Assembly: GCA_037013685.1 (NCBI GenBank)
Contig: CM072884.1
Location: forward strand, 6,076,001 to 6,140,000
DNA: 64,000 nucleotides
Direction of reading: 5' to 3'
Origin: Acridotheres tristis
Taxonomy: Eukaryota; Chordata; Aves; Passeriformes; Sturnidae
The translations under genes were made by a program, and so were the position numbers. The notes below the pieces were generated by a model. It was not told the origin of the DNA. It worked only from the letters and a program-made list of their open reading frames with translations, and did not search any database. Shown here in pieces: positions 37,201 through 49,990 of this stretch; within the stretch, counting starts at the first letter, position 1; each line of letters begins with the position of its first letter.

Positions 37201-40200
37201 CACACAGATGTAACATCTTTTTTATCTGGGGAAAAGGAAATGCATTCCTCATTAAAACAACCACAATCCCTAAGAAAACATTATTCAAAGTCATAAATAC
37301 TCAGTTTTAAGTCTTAGATAATAAAACTCATCAAATTCACCAGCAAGTTATTTCATCCTCTAAAAATAAAGAATAAACATGGGGGCAGGGCTCACTCCCC
37401 CAAGAAATAATTTTTCTGTCCCTATGACTGCATTAGTCTCATTCTCTTACACTTCTTTTCAAGTTTCCACAGGCACAGCTTCTTGCCCTTTTTATGATTT
37501 CCATGCTAAAGCTTAAGGAGCAGAGATAAGAGGTTTGAGGCAGAGATAACATGAAAAGGCAGTTTCAGGGGAGGAGAAGGAGAAAGGAACCCTTTGGGGT
37601 TAAGATATATTCTTAGCTGGAGCATTCAGAACAAGCCTTTTACTACTGTACCTTTGGTTAAGTACCTATCATTTTCTTGTCTTTTTGCTATTCTTCTATG
37701 AAGATCATGCTTCACACTTCTGATTTTATGAACAACTGTGGATGAACACAATGTCCCACCTCAAACTTGATTCTCAAAGGAGGTCAGAAAAAAAGAGTTT
37801 ACTGACCCCAACAAGTTAATAAACTAATATCCATCTCCCAGTAGAGATAATGTTGAGATTTGTGCATTTTACTAGTACTAGATTTTTCTTGTTTGCTTTT
37901 TTTTTCAATTTAAACGCTAAAATGTGGACTTTCTAAAACTTGTATGCATACACAATTAATATATAGACACAGTATTTATTCGTATACACAGACTAAACAT
38001 TGCTAAGACTGACAAAGACCAAACGGTTGCTAATGAAGAACATGACAGCTCTTTAGACCTTCAAAACAGTGACTTAATAAGTATGCCAAGGACTAATATA
38101 ACTATACTATATAACTATGTTTTTCCCTTGGTTTAAATGAAGAAATTTTTCCTTTGTTTAAATGCATAAAGTTATTTAAAACAGGCACTTTAAATGACTC
38201 TCCCTCTTTGGAATGTAATTTCCACCATGCACATTTTCCACATCCTGTACAAGCAAGAGCAAGAGCTAGTAAGAAGTAACCAAGCACCAAGCTGCCAACA
38301 GGTTGCTGCTCACAAGATTTCCAATGTCTGAAGTTTCTCCATATGTTGTTAAATTATCTTAATAATGAGGTTATTGATTTTCTGAAATCTAAACTGGGTA
38401 TTAGTCAGTATGGAGCACATTTTAAACTTATATTTATGGAGGACTTATAGATCATGAAAAGTTGGATCTTCCTCCTCCTTCTCTTTTGCAGTTCTCATTT
38501 TCTCCCTCAAGAGCTGTCCCATACATGGCAGCTCATCCCTGTCCTCAGTCTTGCATCTCAGAAAGCTATTCTAGTTAAGAAGTGTAAAGAAAACCCAACA
38601 CAGTGACTCTGGCATAGAAAAGTCAGTGGCTGTGTGACAGACACAATCATCAGTTTTCTCTATGACTTTTTTCCCCCTGACTTCCATCATTCAGATAAAA
38701 TGTCATCACCAATTTTATATGCAAGTCTGAAGGAAAATGTATAGTCAGAGATTTGCTGTGTGACCAGGAAAAGGGTCAGAAAGAGAATCCAACACTGAAA
38801 TATCAGCTCAAACAGCATGCTGTGGAAGTTGGTTTCCTCTTCCTCCTTTATTTCACAGAAGGTATAAATAAGTGAAGAAAAAAAAATTAAAAATAACTTT
38901 TTTCAATTTGAGTTCTCATCCAAAATTTCTCTCACCCCTCTCCAGCCTTTTCTTACTTTATAGGCAGGTTTAATTACAGTGCAACTATTGGCACTTCCTC
39001 CACAATCCTAATACACCTGCAGGGGTATAAACAGCCCAAGTGTCAGAGGGCTTGAGGAGATTTTGGGCAGGACCTGCCAAAGAAAATTACAAGCACTAAA
39101 TGGAAATTCTGCAACACCATATTGCCTATTTGAGATCTCACCTAGATAATTTCCAGTATACTGAGCAACTTGGATTAAAAAAAAAAAAATAAATTCCCAG
39201 TTAATATTTAAATTACCTGTTCAATAATACAGCAGTGACAGGCTCTTGCAAGTCATCTGATTATATAGATACTGTGGTGATGCTCCTGAGAAAGATGATA
39301 TAAACTTTTAAGCATCAGTAAAACTAATTAACCAATCTTTTTCCCATCAACAATTAATATGTCCAACTTTTGCAACAGGAACACATGCTTAGATGAATCA
39401 GCATAGAAAACAACCCTCAGTAAGAGACAAGAGTTTCTATATAAACCAAATCTATTTTCCAGAATACTCAAGTTTCACTCCCTCTAATTAGTGAGAGTTC
39501 TTTATGCCATTAGAGCTAACATATCAGCTGAAGACATGCATGTCTTACATGAAAGTGAAGGCTCTAGACTATTAATCCACTGATCCACTGACACCTGAAA
39601 TGAAAGCTGCTTCTAACAAGCCATCCCTGCACTAATATTTCATCTGTTATCCAAACTTTACTTCATCAGGCAGAAGCTGGAAGTAAGTGTGCTTAGGAGA
39701 AGTGAATTTATTTGCCACTCGAACTTTGTGCAGATTTTTTCATGTAAATTTAAACTATCTTCACTATGGATAAGCAGGACTCATCAGTATTTTTTACACT
39801 TCCTTGTCTAGATTTGTCACAGGAGAGTTCTCAAAACAAAGCTGAACCACACAATGAGAGCTTAGAGGAAGCAGGAACAAACTTTGTTTATATTAAAGGA
39901 TTCCTACTGAAGACATTAGTAGCTTCTCTGAATTTACTTTTAAGATTGCAAACACACCCCCCACCAAAGTTGGTGAAGAACCTCTCCAGCTTCTTTGCTC
40001 CCTCTTAAGACATTATGAAGACATGGACATTTTAAATGAATTTGACTGCTTTCACAGTGGTACCAGGGAAATTGCAGCAAACAGTCAGACTAACAAGAGT
40101 ACATTATTGCTCCCTGACAGCTAATCTGAAATATTTGCAGCTCTTGAAAGTTATTCCTTCTAAAGATGAACAATGAGAGCCAGTAGCCTTCCCCTGGCAG

Positions 40201-43200
40201 GCTCAGAGACTATCACGATCTTATCTTGATCGAGATATTTCCTGATGGAGGGAAAGCCAGATCTCTGGCAATTCCCACAAAGTACATTATCTGGAATAAA
40301 ACCCTTCCCCTTGCTAGCAGGCACTGTGCTACCCTTCTTGCAGCTGTCTTATCTGCTCTAGAATATAAGAAGCCTTTCATGAGTTAGGCATGGAAGCAAT
40401 TTGGAAGCTTTCTCAAAAGCTTGAACTTTTAGACCTACTAAATAAGGCTTAAGGTTTATAAATGACATGTCAGAGTAACTCAGAAGACTTTGGAAGAAGC
40501 TTTCCTGTCTTTTTTATTAGAAAGATAGTGTCTTTTTAGTGCCTAGACACACAAAAAAACCCATCAATTGACTTCACAACTTGGAATGGTTACAAAAAAG
40601 GATTGCATCAAAGGAAAAAAACTCCAAATATATGCTTTTATTTTAAACACAAACCCCAAATACTCTTTGCCACTCTACTTGAGTTACTACCTCAAAGATG
40701 CTCTCAATAATGTAAACCACAAGATTTTAAAATTGTCACTGAATTCAAATGCATCCTCTGAGGACTACAGCCCCTAGGCAACCTACCTTTGGAAACAGGG
40801 CCAAGCCTAGGTCTAAAATTCTGTGAGCAAATAGCAAATTGTTCCAGCTTCTGGCATACTTCCTTTGATAAAAAACTAATTTTCCCTTTTCTAAGCTCAA
40901 ACCAACCTTTTAATACACAAATACTTGGAATTGGAGACTGTTATGAACAAATCAATCTTCATAACATCCTTGAAGTGTGGCAAGGTCTCTTTGTTTAGTG
41001 TTCAACATCATGTGACTTCAAGTTTTTTGGACAGAAGATGGATAAATGCCAACCTCTGCAGTGCTCATGGCACATCAAAATAAGGCAATTTATCACACTT
41101 TCCTGTATCTAATCAATTCATTAAAAATCTGGTCCTCTGTCTTAAATAAACAGAGCTAGAAAGAAAAAAAAATACTAGAACTGTTCTATTTTGGTTATAA
41201 AATACTTTTAGTTACTGTTTTATAATACCTGTGTTAGGAAAAATGCAATGACAACTGATAAAAAAATAGCAATGAAAACTGGCCCTAGAAAATAAAAATC
41301 ATTAATATTGCATATTATATTGTAAAACCTTAGTTTTCATCAACTAAGATATTTCAGAAAAGACCCAGAAGAAATAGTTCACTCACTTGTTGAACTGTTG
41401 AATTTTTTTCAGTATGGAAACATGATTTCCAGGACTCCTGAACTCCAACCTACGAATATGAAATACTAAGTGTCTCCTACCTAACTGTACTATTGCTAAA
41501 GATATTTCATAGTTTATATATGATAGTTCTGGAGCCTTACTCAACATGCATATTTTGCCTAAATGGCTCTCATTTTACATCTCAGTCTGCTCTTACAAAT
41601 CATCTTCTCTTTATTCCCATTGTTATGCACTAAGTACTGAAGCATATTTTCAGAATGGTTTGCCACTATTTTCCTGATGTTCTACCAGAACCATTGCCAA
41701 AGTTGCATCATTCTGTAAAACATAAGGCTGGTATATCAAATTTTTGCTTATTTACCCTTTCCCTCTGCTTCCATAAGCTGTTTGATCTACATTCAGTATT
41801 TGGAAGGATATAAATCAATTTTTGCCTCAAAGATTAGAAAGCAATCACAAAGATAAATTCCTGTTTTTTACAAAACAAGGACAATATCCTCGGCAGGATA
41901 ATTGTCTCAGGTTTCCTCTCATGAGGTGACATGAGAGACAGAGGGTGCAGTGAAATTACTGGGGATGGTGATGGTCTAAATGGCTACACCAGGGCTGTAC
42001 TTCTAAAAGACTTTCAAAATATATACTCACAACAACATTGGGGTTTTATATTTGCTTGTGGCCAGCATCTACCTGTTTTTACTCACAACAAGATACTGCC
42101 AAATAAGGTGGTCACATCCAGTATATCCCAAGAGTTTTTCAAAATAAAAGTGCCTAGTTTGTGGGTTTTATGTGCACACTGGATGTTAGGTTTGAAGTTT
42201 TTTTCAAAAGAGAAAGGGAGAAAGGCACATCATAAGCTTATAACAGGCCTTCAAAATTCTACAGCCTACCAAAGGGCATAACCCATTCCTCTATCTCCTT
42301 TGGTTATCTTCAGTAGTCCAGGTGTCACATCAATTGCTTTAGGCTTTCTATATCTCCCAGTATTGCTAGAATAATCTTTTGAAAATAAGGTTCAGGTGCA
42401 CTTCCTCTTCTTCTTTTGGTAACTGTGTGTGTAAAGTAACTCCAGAATTGCTGGATGAAGAGATTATCAAATAGATAAAAATCTATGCAAGTAAATCTAC
42501 TGGTTATTTGACTGAAGAAAAAAGATAAAGTTTAAATTTAATTTTAAGAGTGCAGAATGATCTCTAGCAGATTTTCTGTACCAACTACCAGAAGCTTTAT
42601 AAAAACACTCTGCTTGGTTTGGAGCAAGAACTGTAAGAAAAACAGAGGATTCAGTTAATTAATACAGCTACATTTTTGCTGCTCTTTCAAATTATTTGGC
42701 TTAATTCTTTGTTTTGTACTGCTGCTAAATGCAAAGGTTGTAAAAGTTACTACTGATTTATCCTGGTTTTCTCACAGAACAGGCAAAATATTGTCCACTG
42801 TAGTATGATCTGTTATCTATACAACTGTCTTTACATAAAAATATTGAAGTAATTTCTAGACACTGTATTCTCCATCCTTGCCTCAGAATGACTCTGTGCT
42901 GCAGTGTAACAAGCTATTCTAGCCCAGATAAAAGAATGCAAGTGCCAAGAGCAGTTTTCTTTAGGGGGCACAGACTTCAGCACTGGATGAATTGACCCCA
43001 GCACTTGCCAGAGCAAGTCAGCCCAGAGTGAGTGTTTTTCTGCTCTAGTTAGGTGAATACTTGCACTCAGATAGCTCAGGCTTTTACAATGACACTTCTC
43101 ATACTTTAAATAGCTTGTGAGCACCTTGTATTTGGTGCCTATTAACATTCCTGGTCTCAGTTTCCACAAAGCTACTTTCCACAATTAGATGATTAATTAA

Positions 43201-44179
43201 CTGTATTTCGATAAATTTCACATCTGAAAAACAATCAAGTTAGTAAACTCCAAAAACCAATCAAAACATTTACATGCTTGATACATGTTCCATGCTTACT
43301 TTCCTTAGCTTCAAAATAGATAGAGATTGATGTTTACAGACTAATGCACTCAGTAAGGCTTATTAAATATTTGTATGCCCCACCTGAACAGCAAATCTTC
43401 TTCTGTTACAGTGTGTTTCTTTGTGCTGAAACTCTCAAAGTGGCTAAAAATTAATCCTGTTTTTATATGAATACTTATTGATCATATTTAATAATGATAG
43501 CCAGTACCACTATTAAACAAATCAAATCCTTATGGAAATCAGTGTGTTATATTGTAAAAATCAAAGGCTATCGGCCTCAGATTCTCTAAATATACAGTAA
43601 AGACAACTGGGAAATTATTGTCAATACTGAGGCTATGTTAGACAGGTAACTGTCTAATATAAATAACTCTTATATAATATATAATTCTTATATAAAATAT
43701 AAGGATTTAGATTTATGAGTTCTGATGCCTTAGCTTGCTACAGTTTTGGGGCTTTTTATATTAAAGTTTTTTAATGATTTAAAACGCTTTAACAGCTTCC
43801 AAAAGGGCTTGAGCAAATAACAGAAAGCCACAGGACAAAAATAAACCAACAGTGCTCCCTCACACACTCTGAAACCCGAAGTGGGAATGCATTGTTTTTA
43901 AAACAAGAAATTATTTGGTGGCAGTATGACTCCAACCTCAGCTTGCTGTAGCATGCTTCACTCACCATACATGCAGAATGCACTTTAATTTCATCCTTGG
44001 GTTGTATACACACATTCCTGGTATTTTTAGAAGCACTTTAAAAGTATAAAATCTATTCCCTATGCCCTCATCAATTTGAAATTACCATTTTAAGGCTGAT
44101 TAAATAAGGATTAGTGCCAATGTTCTACTTATTAGTCTGTGTCTTCAGCTGGAACTGATGATGTAGTATTTGTCAATAA
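34225..44179. other. Unassigned, repeat-poor AT-rich non-coding DNA
   Basis: No gene or recognised transposon is present in about 10 kb. Open frames are short (at most 117 codons, 42831-43184 minus) and unconvincing. Short homopolymer runs occur, such as C runs at 35161-35176 and T runs at 36468-36478. A set of three same-strand TTATCT sites at 40.2-40.35 kb and a short hairpin at 43638-43657 are described under findings or rejected items. Confidence 0.55.
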
Positions 44180-44503
44180 CTAGTTCACAGCCTTAAATTC
44201 TGCAAAAAAAGAAACCTCTGCAAGACAGTCCATCTGTCAGAAGATTTTGCAGCGGGCTCCCATGTAGAAGAAACCCATCTATTATGGGATGATACAAGCT
44301 TAAAGTGGCATGTACCACAGCTGTTTGATTACTACTGGGAAGATGACTTGCATTCCCCTTACAGCCCTGTATCAGAATCCAGCAGTGATGGATTGAATTT
44401 CCCTGGCTTTAGTGTGATGATGGATTACCTCAGCACTATGTGCAGCAAAGGTAAAGTCTGGTCCAAAATTAACATTATGGCTACAAGATGCTGGTCTAAG
44501 TAG
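44180..44503 (+). other. Exon-like open frame, unrecognised (possible exon or chance)
   Basis: After a stop at 44177-44179 the frame stays open for 107 codons until TAG at 44501-44503. Its first ATG comes late (44417), so it is easily missed when a start codon is required. The translation has a mixed, protein-like composition with acidic and aromatic residues (a sample is HVPQLFDYYWEDD) rather than a low-complexity one. Possible splice acceptors are CAG ending at 44240 or 44252, and a possible donor AAAG/GTAAAG has its GT at 44451-44452. Either acceptor with that donor gives an exon of 210 or 198 bp, a multiple of three. The polypyrimidine tract is weak and I recognise no protein family. Frames of this length are expected by chance in 64 kb of AT-rich DNA, so this stays a low-confidence candidate. 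Confidence 0.15.
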
Positions 44504-45922
44504 TGATTTCCAGCACAACTGAATAGTTGATAAAACATTTTGAAGACCTTTCAAAAGTCTAAAACCATGATATTGTAATCTGAGAATTCTCCATAGAAAT
44601 AAAAGACCCTTATGACATGAGCCCCCGGAAGACACAAATCAAGCAGCACGTTGAAAAATTTAATTAATTTCTTCACAAAGTCTGACCTCAGACATGCTCT
44701 GATGTCCAGACACACCCCATTCCAGTCACTTCATACAAACAGCATGTCCTGGCCAGCAAAACATCATGCTATGCACTGAGATCTGTATTACTCTGTTGGT
44801 CTACCTAGTGGAAAAAAAAGTACCAAGTTTTTTAAATCAGTGTTACTACACCCAAAAAGAGAAACAAGAAAACCCCCAATAATATTTAATATATAAATAC
44901 CACTACTTACTTCAGTATGTTCCTTAAACACAGTTTTAATTGCAGTCTACTTTTAAGCATTTTGTGCTTTTTCTTTGCATCTTGTGGTTCTCAGTGTAAT
45001 GGATCTATATATGTTATTACAATGCAGAAAACTTTGACTGGACTCCCCTCAAATAGCGCTTGCAAGTCACTAAACACAATTAGCTCATTTAGAATCTTCT
45101 TTAAATTGTATTGCATTAGATTTTGTGTCATAATTTGTCATAATATTTTATGGCAGTTATGGAGATTTAGAGGGAAGGCTCAAAGAACAGTAAGCATGAG
45201 AGTTTTTCAAATCTTGCTTTCACCTTTAAAGGACGTTTTAGAAGTGAAAAAAACGGTATTTCTTTCAAAATACATTTTTTTTTTACCTCAAATACATAAA
45301 TTTCAAGAAAAGAGGAAAAAAACCCAACCAAACACAAAGCCCCACACAAATTCGGCATCTTATTTATGCTTTCCCCACTTCTAGTCAGGTATTTCACTTC
45401 CATATCTTCTTATCCTCAGAAACTAAACACCTTTAGAATCCATCAGTGCTTTACATTTCAATAAACTTTCCAGGGTTTTTTTTATACACTTATTGCTTTA
45501 TGTGTAAAAATGTTTCACTCAAGCTTTTTCACAACCTTTCCTAATATCTTTTGATTTCCTCCTTTTTCTTTCTGCATGAATAAAGAGTTATTTAACATTA
45601 GCCATCCTCCCCCAAATACATAAATTTCACTAAAATCCCCTTAAAAATATATTCTTCTTTTTCAGTCAGCCTCTTAATCTTTCTTTATAAATTAAATCTT
45701 TCAAGCCTGGTATAACTTTTTATTTCTTCTCTTTGACCACTGAAGAGAAATTATTTAAGAATCAGTACTGAAAATTTCAGCCTGGGATTTTTTCTAAACA
45801 TTGCTTCCAAAAAGCTAAGAATTCTATCTTTTGAATGTAGATAACGCTCAAACATATTTTTTTCTATTTACTTGAAGTAGTATGTTTTTATACCAATCTC
45901 ATGTTGTACCAAGTGGGAAATG

Positions 45923-45963
45923 AAAAAAAAAACAAAAAAAACCAAAACCAAAAAACAACAAAA
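45923..45963. repeat. A/C-rich low-complexity tract
   Basis: A runs are broken by C and CC (AAAACC-like units). It lies beside nothing recognisable. Confidence 0.8.
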
Positions 45964-46093
45964 CCTGCAATTTTGTTGAAAATCTGCAGCCCTTTATCAC
46001 CCAGTTAACCATCTTATAGCAAAGAAAGATTTTAAAGCAGATATTCATCCATAATTGCAACCTATGCAACCCTATTCATCCCTATGCAGCCTA

Positions 46094-46136
46094 ACAACAA
46101 CAACAAAAAATATATATATATTTAAAAAAAAAAAAT
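46094..46136. repeat. Compound CAA, TA and A-run simple repeat
   Basis: A short (CAA)n run is followed by (TA)5 and then a run of A residues. It is ordinary simple repeat DNA. Confidence 0.8.
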
Positions 46137-46876
46137 TGTTCTTATGGGAAACCTTAGTTTTCAACACTCCTTTATTTCACCTTAGGGGAAGTTCATGTAT
46201 CCCAAGTCTCTTCCACAGAATGTAAATAATACTCTATAAAATACAGTCACAATGGAGTTTTTTTAACTTAAAAAAGAGCTGTAACATGACATATTTTCCC
46301 TGGAGCTTTAACATGATGACACCGAATTAGAAGTTCCAGTTGTGAAACAGTTAACAGCAAAGAAATCTGTCTATATGCATGTTAGTAAAACAAGTCTTTG
46401 ATCTTGATCAAGCCCATGGGCACCATCATTACATAAATATTAAACTGCCTCCACAAAATCGTACAAAGAAATGGTTGCTAAGAAATATTCAAAAGGAAGA
46501 AATGCCAGACTCAAGGTAGCCTGAAAAATCCAGTTCTTGTATACTATAAAAGCTTCCTAATTGAAGAGTAAAATATTACCTTTCTCCACTAGGACACCAG
46601 TGAAAGAGATCACTACAAACTTACTTTCATCCTTATGCAGACTGTACAATCCTGTGCCTGAAAACACAAACTTGTATCTATTACCTGGTAGATAAAAAGA
46701 ATTATTTTCCCTGTGAACATTTCTATCATGTTCTGCTGATGTATTTAAGAACTTCACAAACCTCAAAAATTTATTTTCAAAAATTCTCTTAAAGCACGGC
46801 TGTAACACAAATTCAAGAATAATGTTTAATGGCATAAAGTCCCAGTATCTGGCAGTCACATGGAACATCTGTAGCA

Positions 46877-47106
46877 CGTCCTGGTTTCATTTGGGATAGA
46901 GTTAATTTTCTTCCTAACAGCTTGTACAGTGCTGCATTTTGAATTTAGAATAGGAATAATGTTGATAATAGGCTGATGTTTTAGTTGTTAGTAAGGAGTG
47001 CTTAATCTAAGTCAAGGAATTTTCAGCTTCCCATGCTCTGCTAGTGAGAAATGGCACAAGGAGCTGGGAGGGAGCAGGACCAGGACAGCTCAGCTCTCTG
47101 GGAGGG
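46877..47106 (+). mobile_element. 5' part of an ERVL-type LTR, degenerate
   Basis: The segment begins CGTCCTGGTTTCATTTGGGA and continues through GATAGAGTTAATTTTCTTCC, TGTACAGTGCTGCATTTTG, AATAATGTTGATAATA, CTGATGTTTTAGTTGTTAG, CCCATGCTCTGC and GAGCTGGGAGGGAGCAGGAC. I recognise this as the start of an abundant avian ERVL-class LTR. The terminal TG has mutated to CG at 46877. Similarity fades near 47106, so the 3' half is missing or too diverged to see, and no target-site duplication can be found. No retroviral coding sequence adjoins it. The frame 47044-47382 begins inside and is not a gene. The minus-strand remnant at 4697-4998 appears to belong to the same group. Confidence 0.8.
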
Positions 47107-47542
47107 AGGAGTAAGTGGCTTCAAGCTATGTGTTTGCTGGCTGTGATTAAAGCACTACAGAGGGAAATACACCCAAACCCAATATTCTCAATTCTAGACC
47201 TATTCACACTGCAAACCTTCTTTGTGAGCCACAGCCACCCAAAGCAGAAATCCTCCATGCCTGTGCCTATAAGACACCTGCATGATAACTGTTTATACAT
47301 GTTGATTACCTCATTTTGCCTTTATTCTTTCTCTGTCTCATTATTTAATTGCAATGTCATGGATGATTTCATCTTGTTTTAAGTCAAATACCAGAAAACA
47401 AAATATTTTCCAAACACAGAACACTGAAAAATAAGTTTTACGGCAGAGCTCCTCTTGAAAGTATACTCTGGATGGGGAAAAAACCTACTGTATCAGTCAC
47501 AATAAATAACACTTTCTTATAAACTCAAAGGACTCCCTTTCC

Positions 47543-47572
47543 AAGAGTTTTGAAATATATTTCAAAACTCTT
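47543..47572. repeat. Perfect 30-bp palindrome
   Basis: The 15-base arm AAGAGTTTTGAAATA is followed without spacer by its exact reverse complement. All 15 base pairs match, and the pairing stops at both edges (C at 47542 and C at 47573). It could extrude as a cruciform or serve as a symmetric binding site. No repeat family with this core is known to me. Confidence 0.95.
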
Positions 47573-49893
47573 CAACGCACAGCTACAGAGATAGTGTATG
47601 ACCCTTTGAACCAAAGATAAAAGCAGCATAAACACCCACTATCAGTTTCTACACCATACCATTGTAATTGATATTACTTTCACACTTGGCTTCAATCACT
47701 TGCATTTGCAATGCAGCTGTTGCTATACTGACAGAACACCAGGACCAAGCAGAACCATCCTCTGCCTGCACTTCAGTTTGTCAATTTTCCTACCATTTTT
47801 CAACTAAAAAAGTAGCTAATAATTTTAAAGGGGCCTAACATCTGAAACTGTTTTATTCAAGAGCTTCTATTTTGCTCATATATCAACAAAATAATGCACA
47901 CTTATGGGTACATTGTAAGAAGTCAGTCACTGTTGGAAACCAGTCAACAGTTCTAAACTAAATTACTGCAAATTCCATAAATGAGATTAAATAACTGAAT
48001 TCTGGCTATTGATAGCACTTTAATACCTGCTAGTAGCATTATGCCTTCACAGATGTTTAAAACACATGAAAATAAATTAACTGAACAGCATTCCTTTTAA
48101 ATGCACAATGAACTCACTGAGAGGCATACTCATCTTCCATTAGCTTTCCTCTTCCCGGTAATGCACTCAGGTTTTATATAGATCCTGACTCATTTCACTT
48201 GTGTGCCTGAAAGTGTTCTTGCTCACAGCTACCTTACAGAAAAGCTGGAGGAGCACGACTGTCAGAGGTAAAGCAGAAGGGGGCATGAATCTGATTCTCA
48301 AACTGAATCAGCCACCACGATGCCTTGCAGCAGGAACCCTCAGGAAAGAGCCGGATGCTGCCAGGGCATCTCATCACTCCCAAAGCCAGCACAGCTCCCA
48401 GTCTTTAGTCGTGGTATCAAAACCAAAAAAGGACTGTCATGGTAGCACAGCACTCAGAGGGTGAGCGACAGCAGCCACCACAGGGACAACAGATGGAGGG
48501 GAAGAGGTTCTCAGGGAGAAAAACTGAGTAGACACTCTGGAAAATGTTCTTGGAGACACACAGAGGGAACAACTTCAGCTAAACTTGGGGATATCTAAGA
48601 TTCCCAGGGTACACTGAAAGAACCAAAGGGACTGAAAGAGAAAAAGCAAATGGGCATTGGCCCAGGTGACTCTGAAGCCTTGGAATCAGCCTGAGCATAT
48701 TCTGGGTAAAATCCTTATGCTGACACCTTTTCTCCTGCAAGGCATGGAAATCCTTAAACCTGTAAAAGTCAGCATATGCAATCAAAGTGTTTGGCACTAA
48801 TCTCCATTTAGTCTCCACATTACCAGCAATGTGTCCTATTCCACACCAGCAGCACACATCTCAGAATACATGCAAAGTAGGCTTTTACTTGGTGAGTCTG
48901 ATTCTAGTGGGCATCCATTTCCACTGCCATCCTCCCTACAAAATGAGAAAATGCAACCTCACCCCACCTGAATTAGCTACTATTTCTTGAAATACCTCTA
49001 CCTGTATGGTAAAAACATGTTTAATGTACTTCAAAGGCCTTTGCTCTGACACAATAATCGTTCTAATATTTTAGGAGTGTGCTTCAGATACAAACATCTG
49101 GCAACTTTCAGTTTTCTCATGACAGACATCTTGCTGGCACTGTCATGCAACTAAAATGGGTGTATTCCCTCTGGATTTCAAGTTGTCTCTGGAGATCAGC
49201 GTGCTTGTAGGCTCCACTGCTTAATATTACCACCCATTGAGACTGACTTTCTGCAGGCTCCTCCAATTTGTAGAGCCAAAATGTGAATATAAGGCCTCCC
49301 TGAAGCATGCTCAAGCTGACAACTGCCTGTGCTCTGTATTCATTCAGAGATACAAAATTTACACTTTCCTCACAGAAAATTCTTGTGTTTGAACATGCAG
49401 TTGGAAGGAAACCCACTCTTCGTAAATATTTATGGGTAATGCACTAAAGAAGATTGATTTTAAACTTTCCCAATATTATCTCCTCTCAAAAAGAAGCCTG
49501 ATCTAATGATACAGTCATGTCACACATCAGTGTGATCCTATAATCAGAGGAAACAATTTCCTATCATACTGAGGCCCTGAGAAATATCCCTTACATCATC
49601 TGATCCCTGGGTCAAACATTACTTGGAACAATCCTGCCTGAGCTCAATTTCTGCCCCTGGGGCAGGGAAACTGGGAGTAGGATTCATCTCCATTATCACA
49701 TATTTGATGCTTCCACAAGTCTTGATGTAGTCAAAATTGGATGCAAAATATAGGAAGTGGTAAAGAAGCCAAATGCCTCTTCTTCCCTCTAATAATTTAT
49801 TCCTGCACTATGTAAAGCAATACAGAGTACAGGGGCAGCACTTTGGCTTCATCTAGTTACACTGCCTTTGAGATTTGATATTTATTCTGGGGG

Positions 49894-49990
49894 TAAAAAA
49901 ACAAGCAAACAAACAAAAAAACCCCCAAACAAACAAACAAAAACCAGAATAAACTACAAAACAACTCCAAACAAACAAGCCCAAAACCAC
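49894..49990. repeat. A/C-rich (CAAA)n-like tract
   Basis: Repeated CAAA and CAAAC units are mixed with C runs over about 97 bp. It is simple low-complexity DNA with no coding value. Confidence 0.85.

Larger units (their letters stand above)
44504..46876. other. Unassigned AT-rich non-coding DNA
   Basis: The longest ATG frame of the window (44917-45384 plus, 155 codons) lies here. It runs into A-rich, low-complexity sequence and resembles no protein I know. A/C and A-rich tracts occur at 45923-45963 and 46094-46136. No gene is assigned. Confidence 0.55.

Noticed and set aside
39531..39546. 16-bp palindrome AAGACATGCATGTCTT
   Set aside because: About one palindrome of this length is expected by chance in 64 kb.
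43638..43657. 8-bp hairpin TTAGACAG-GTAA-CTGTCTAA
   Set aside because: It is short and within chance expectation, with no T run or other terminator or RNA-gene context.
44917..45384. Longest ATG open frame (155 codons)
   Set aside because: It resembles no known family and has hydrophobic, AT-driven composition. It ends in A-rich low-complexity sequence, and this length is expected by chance in a window of this size and composition.
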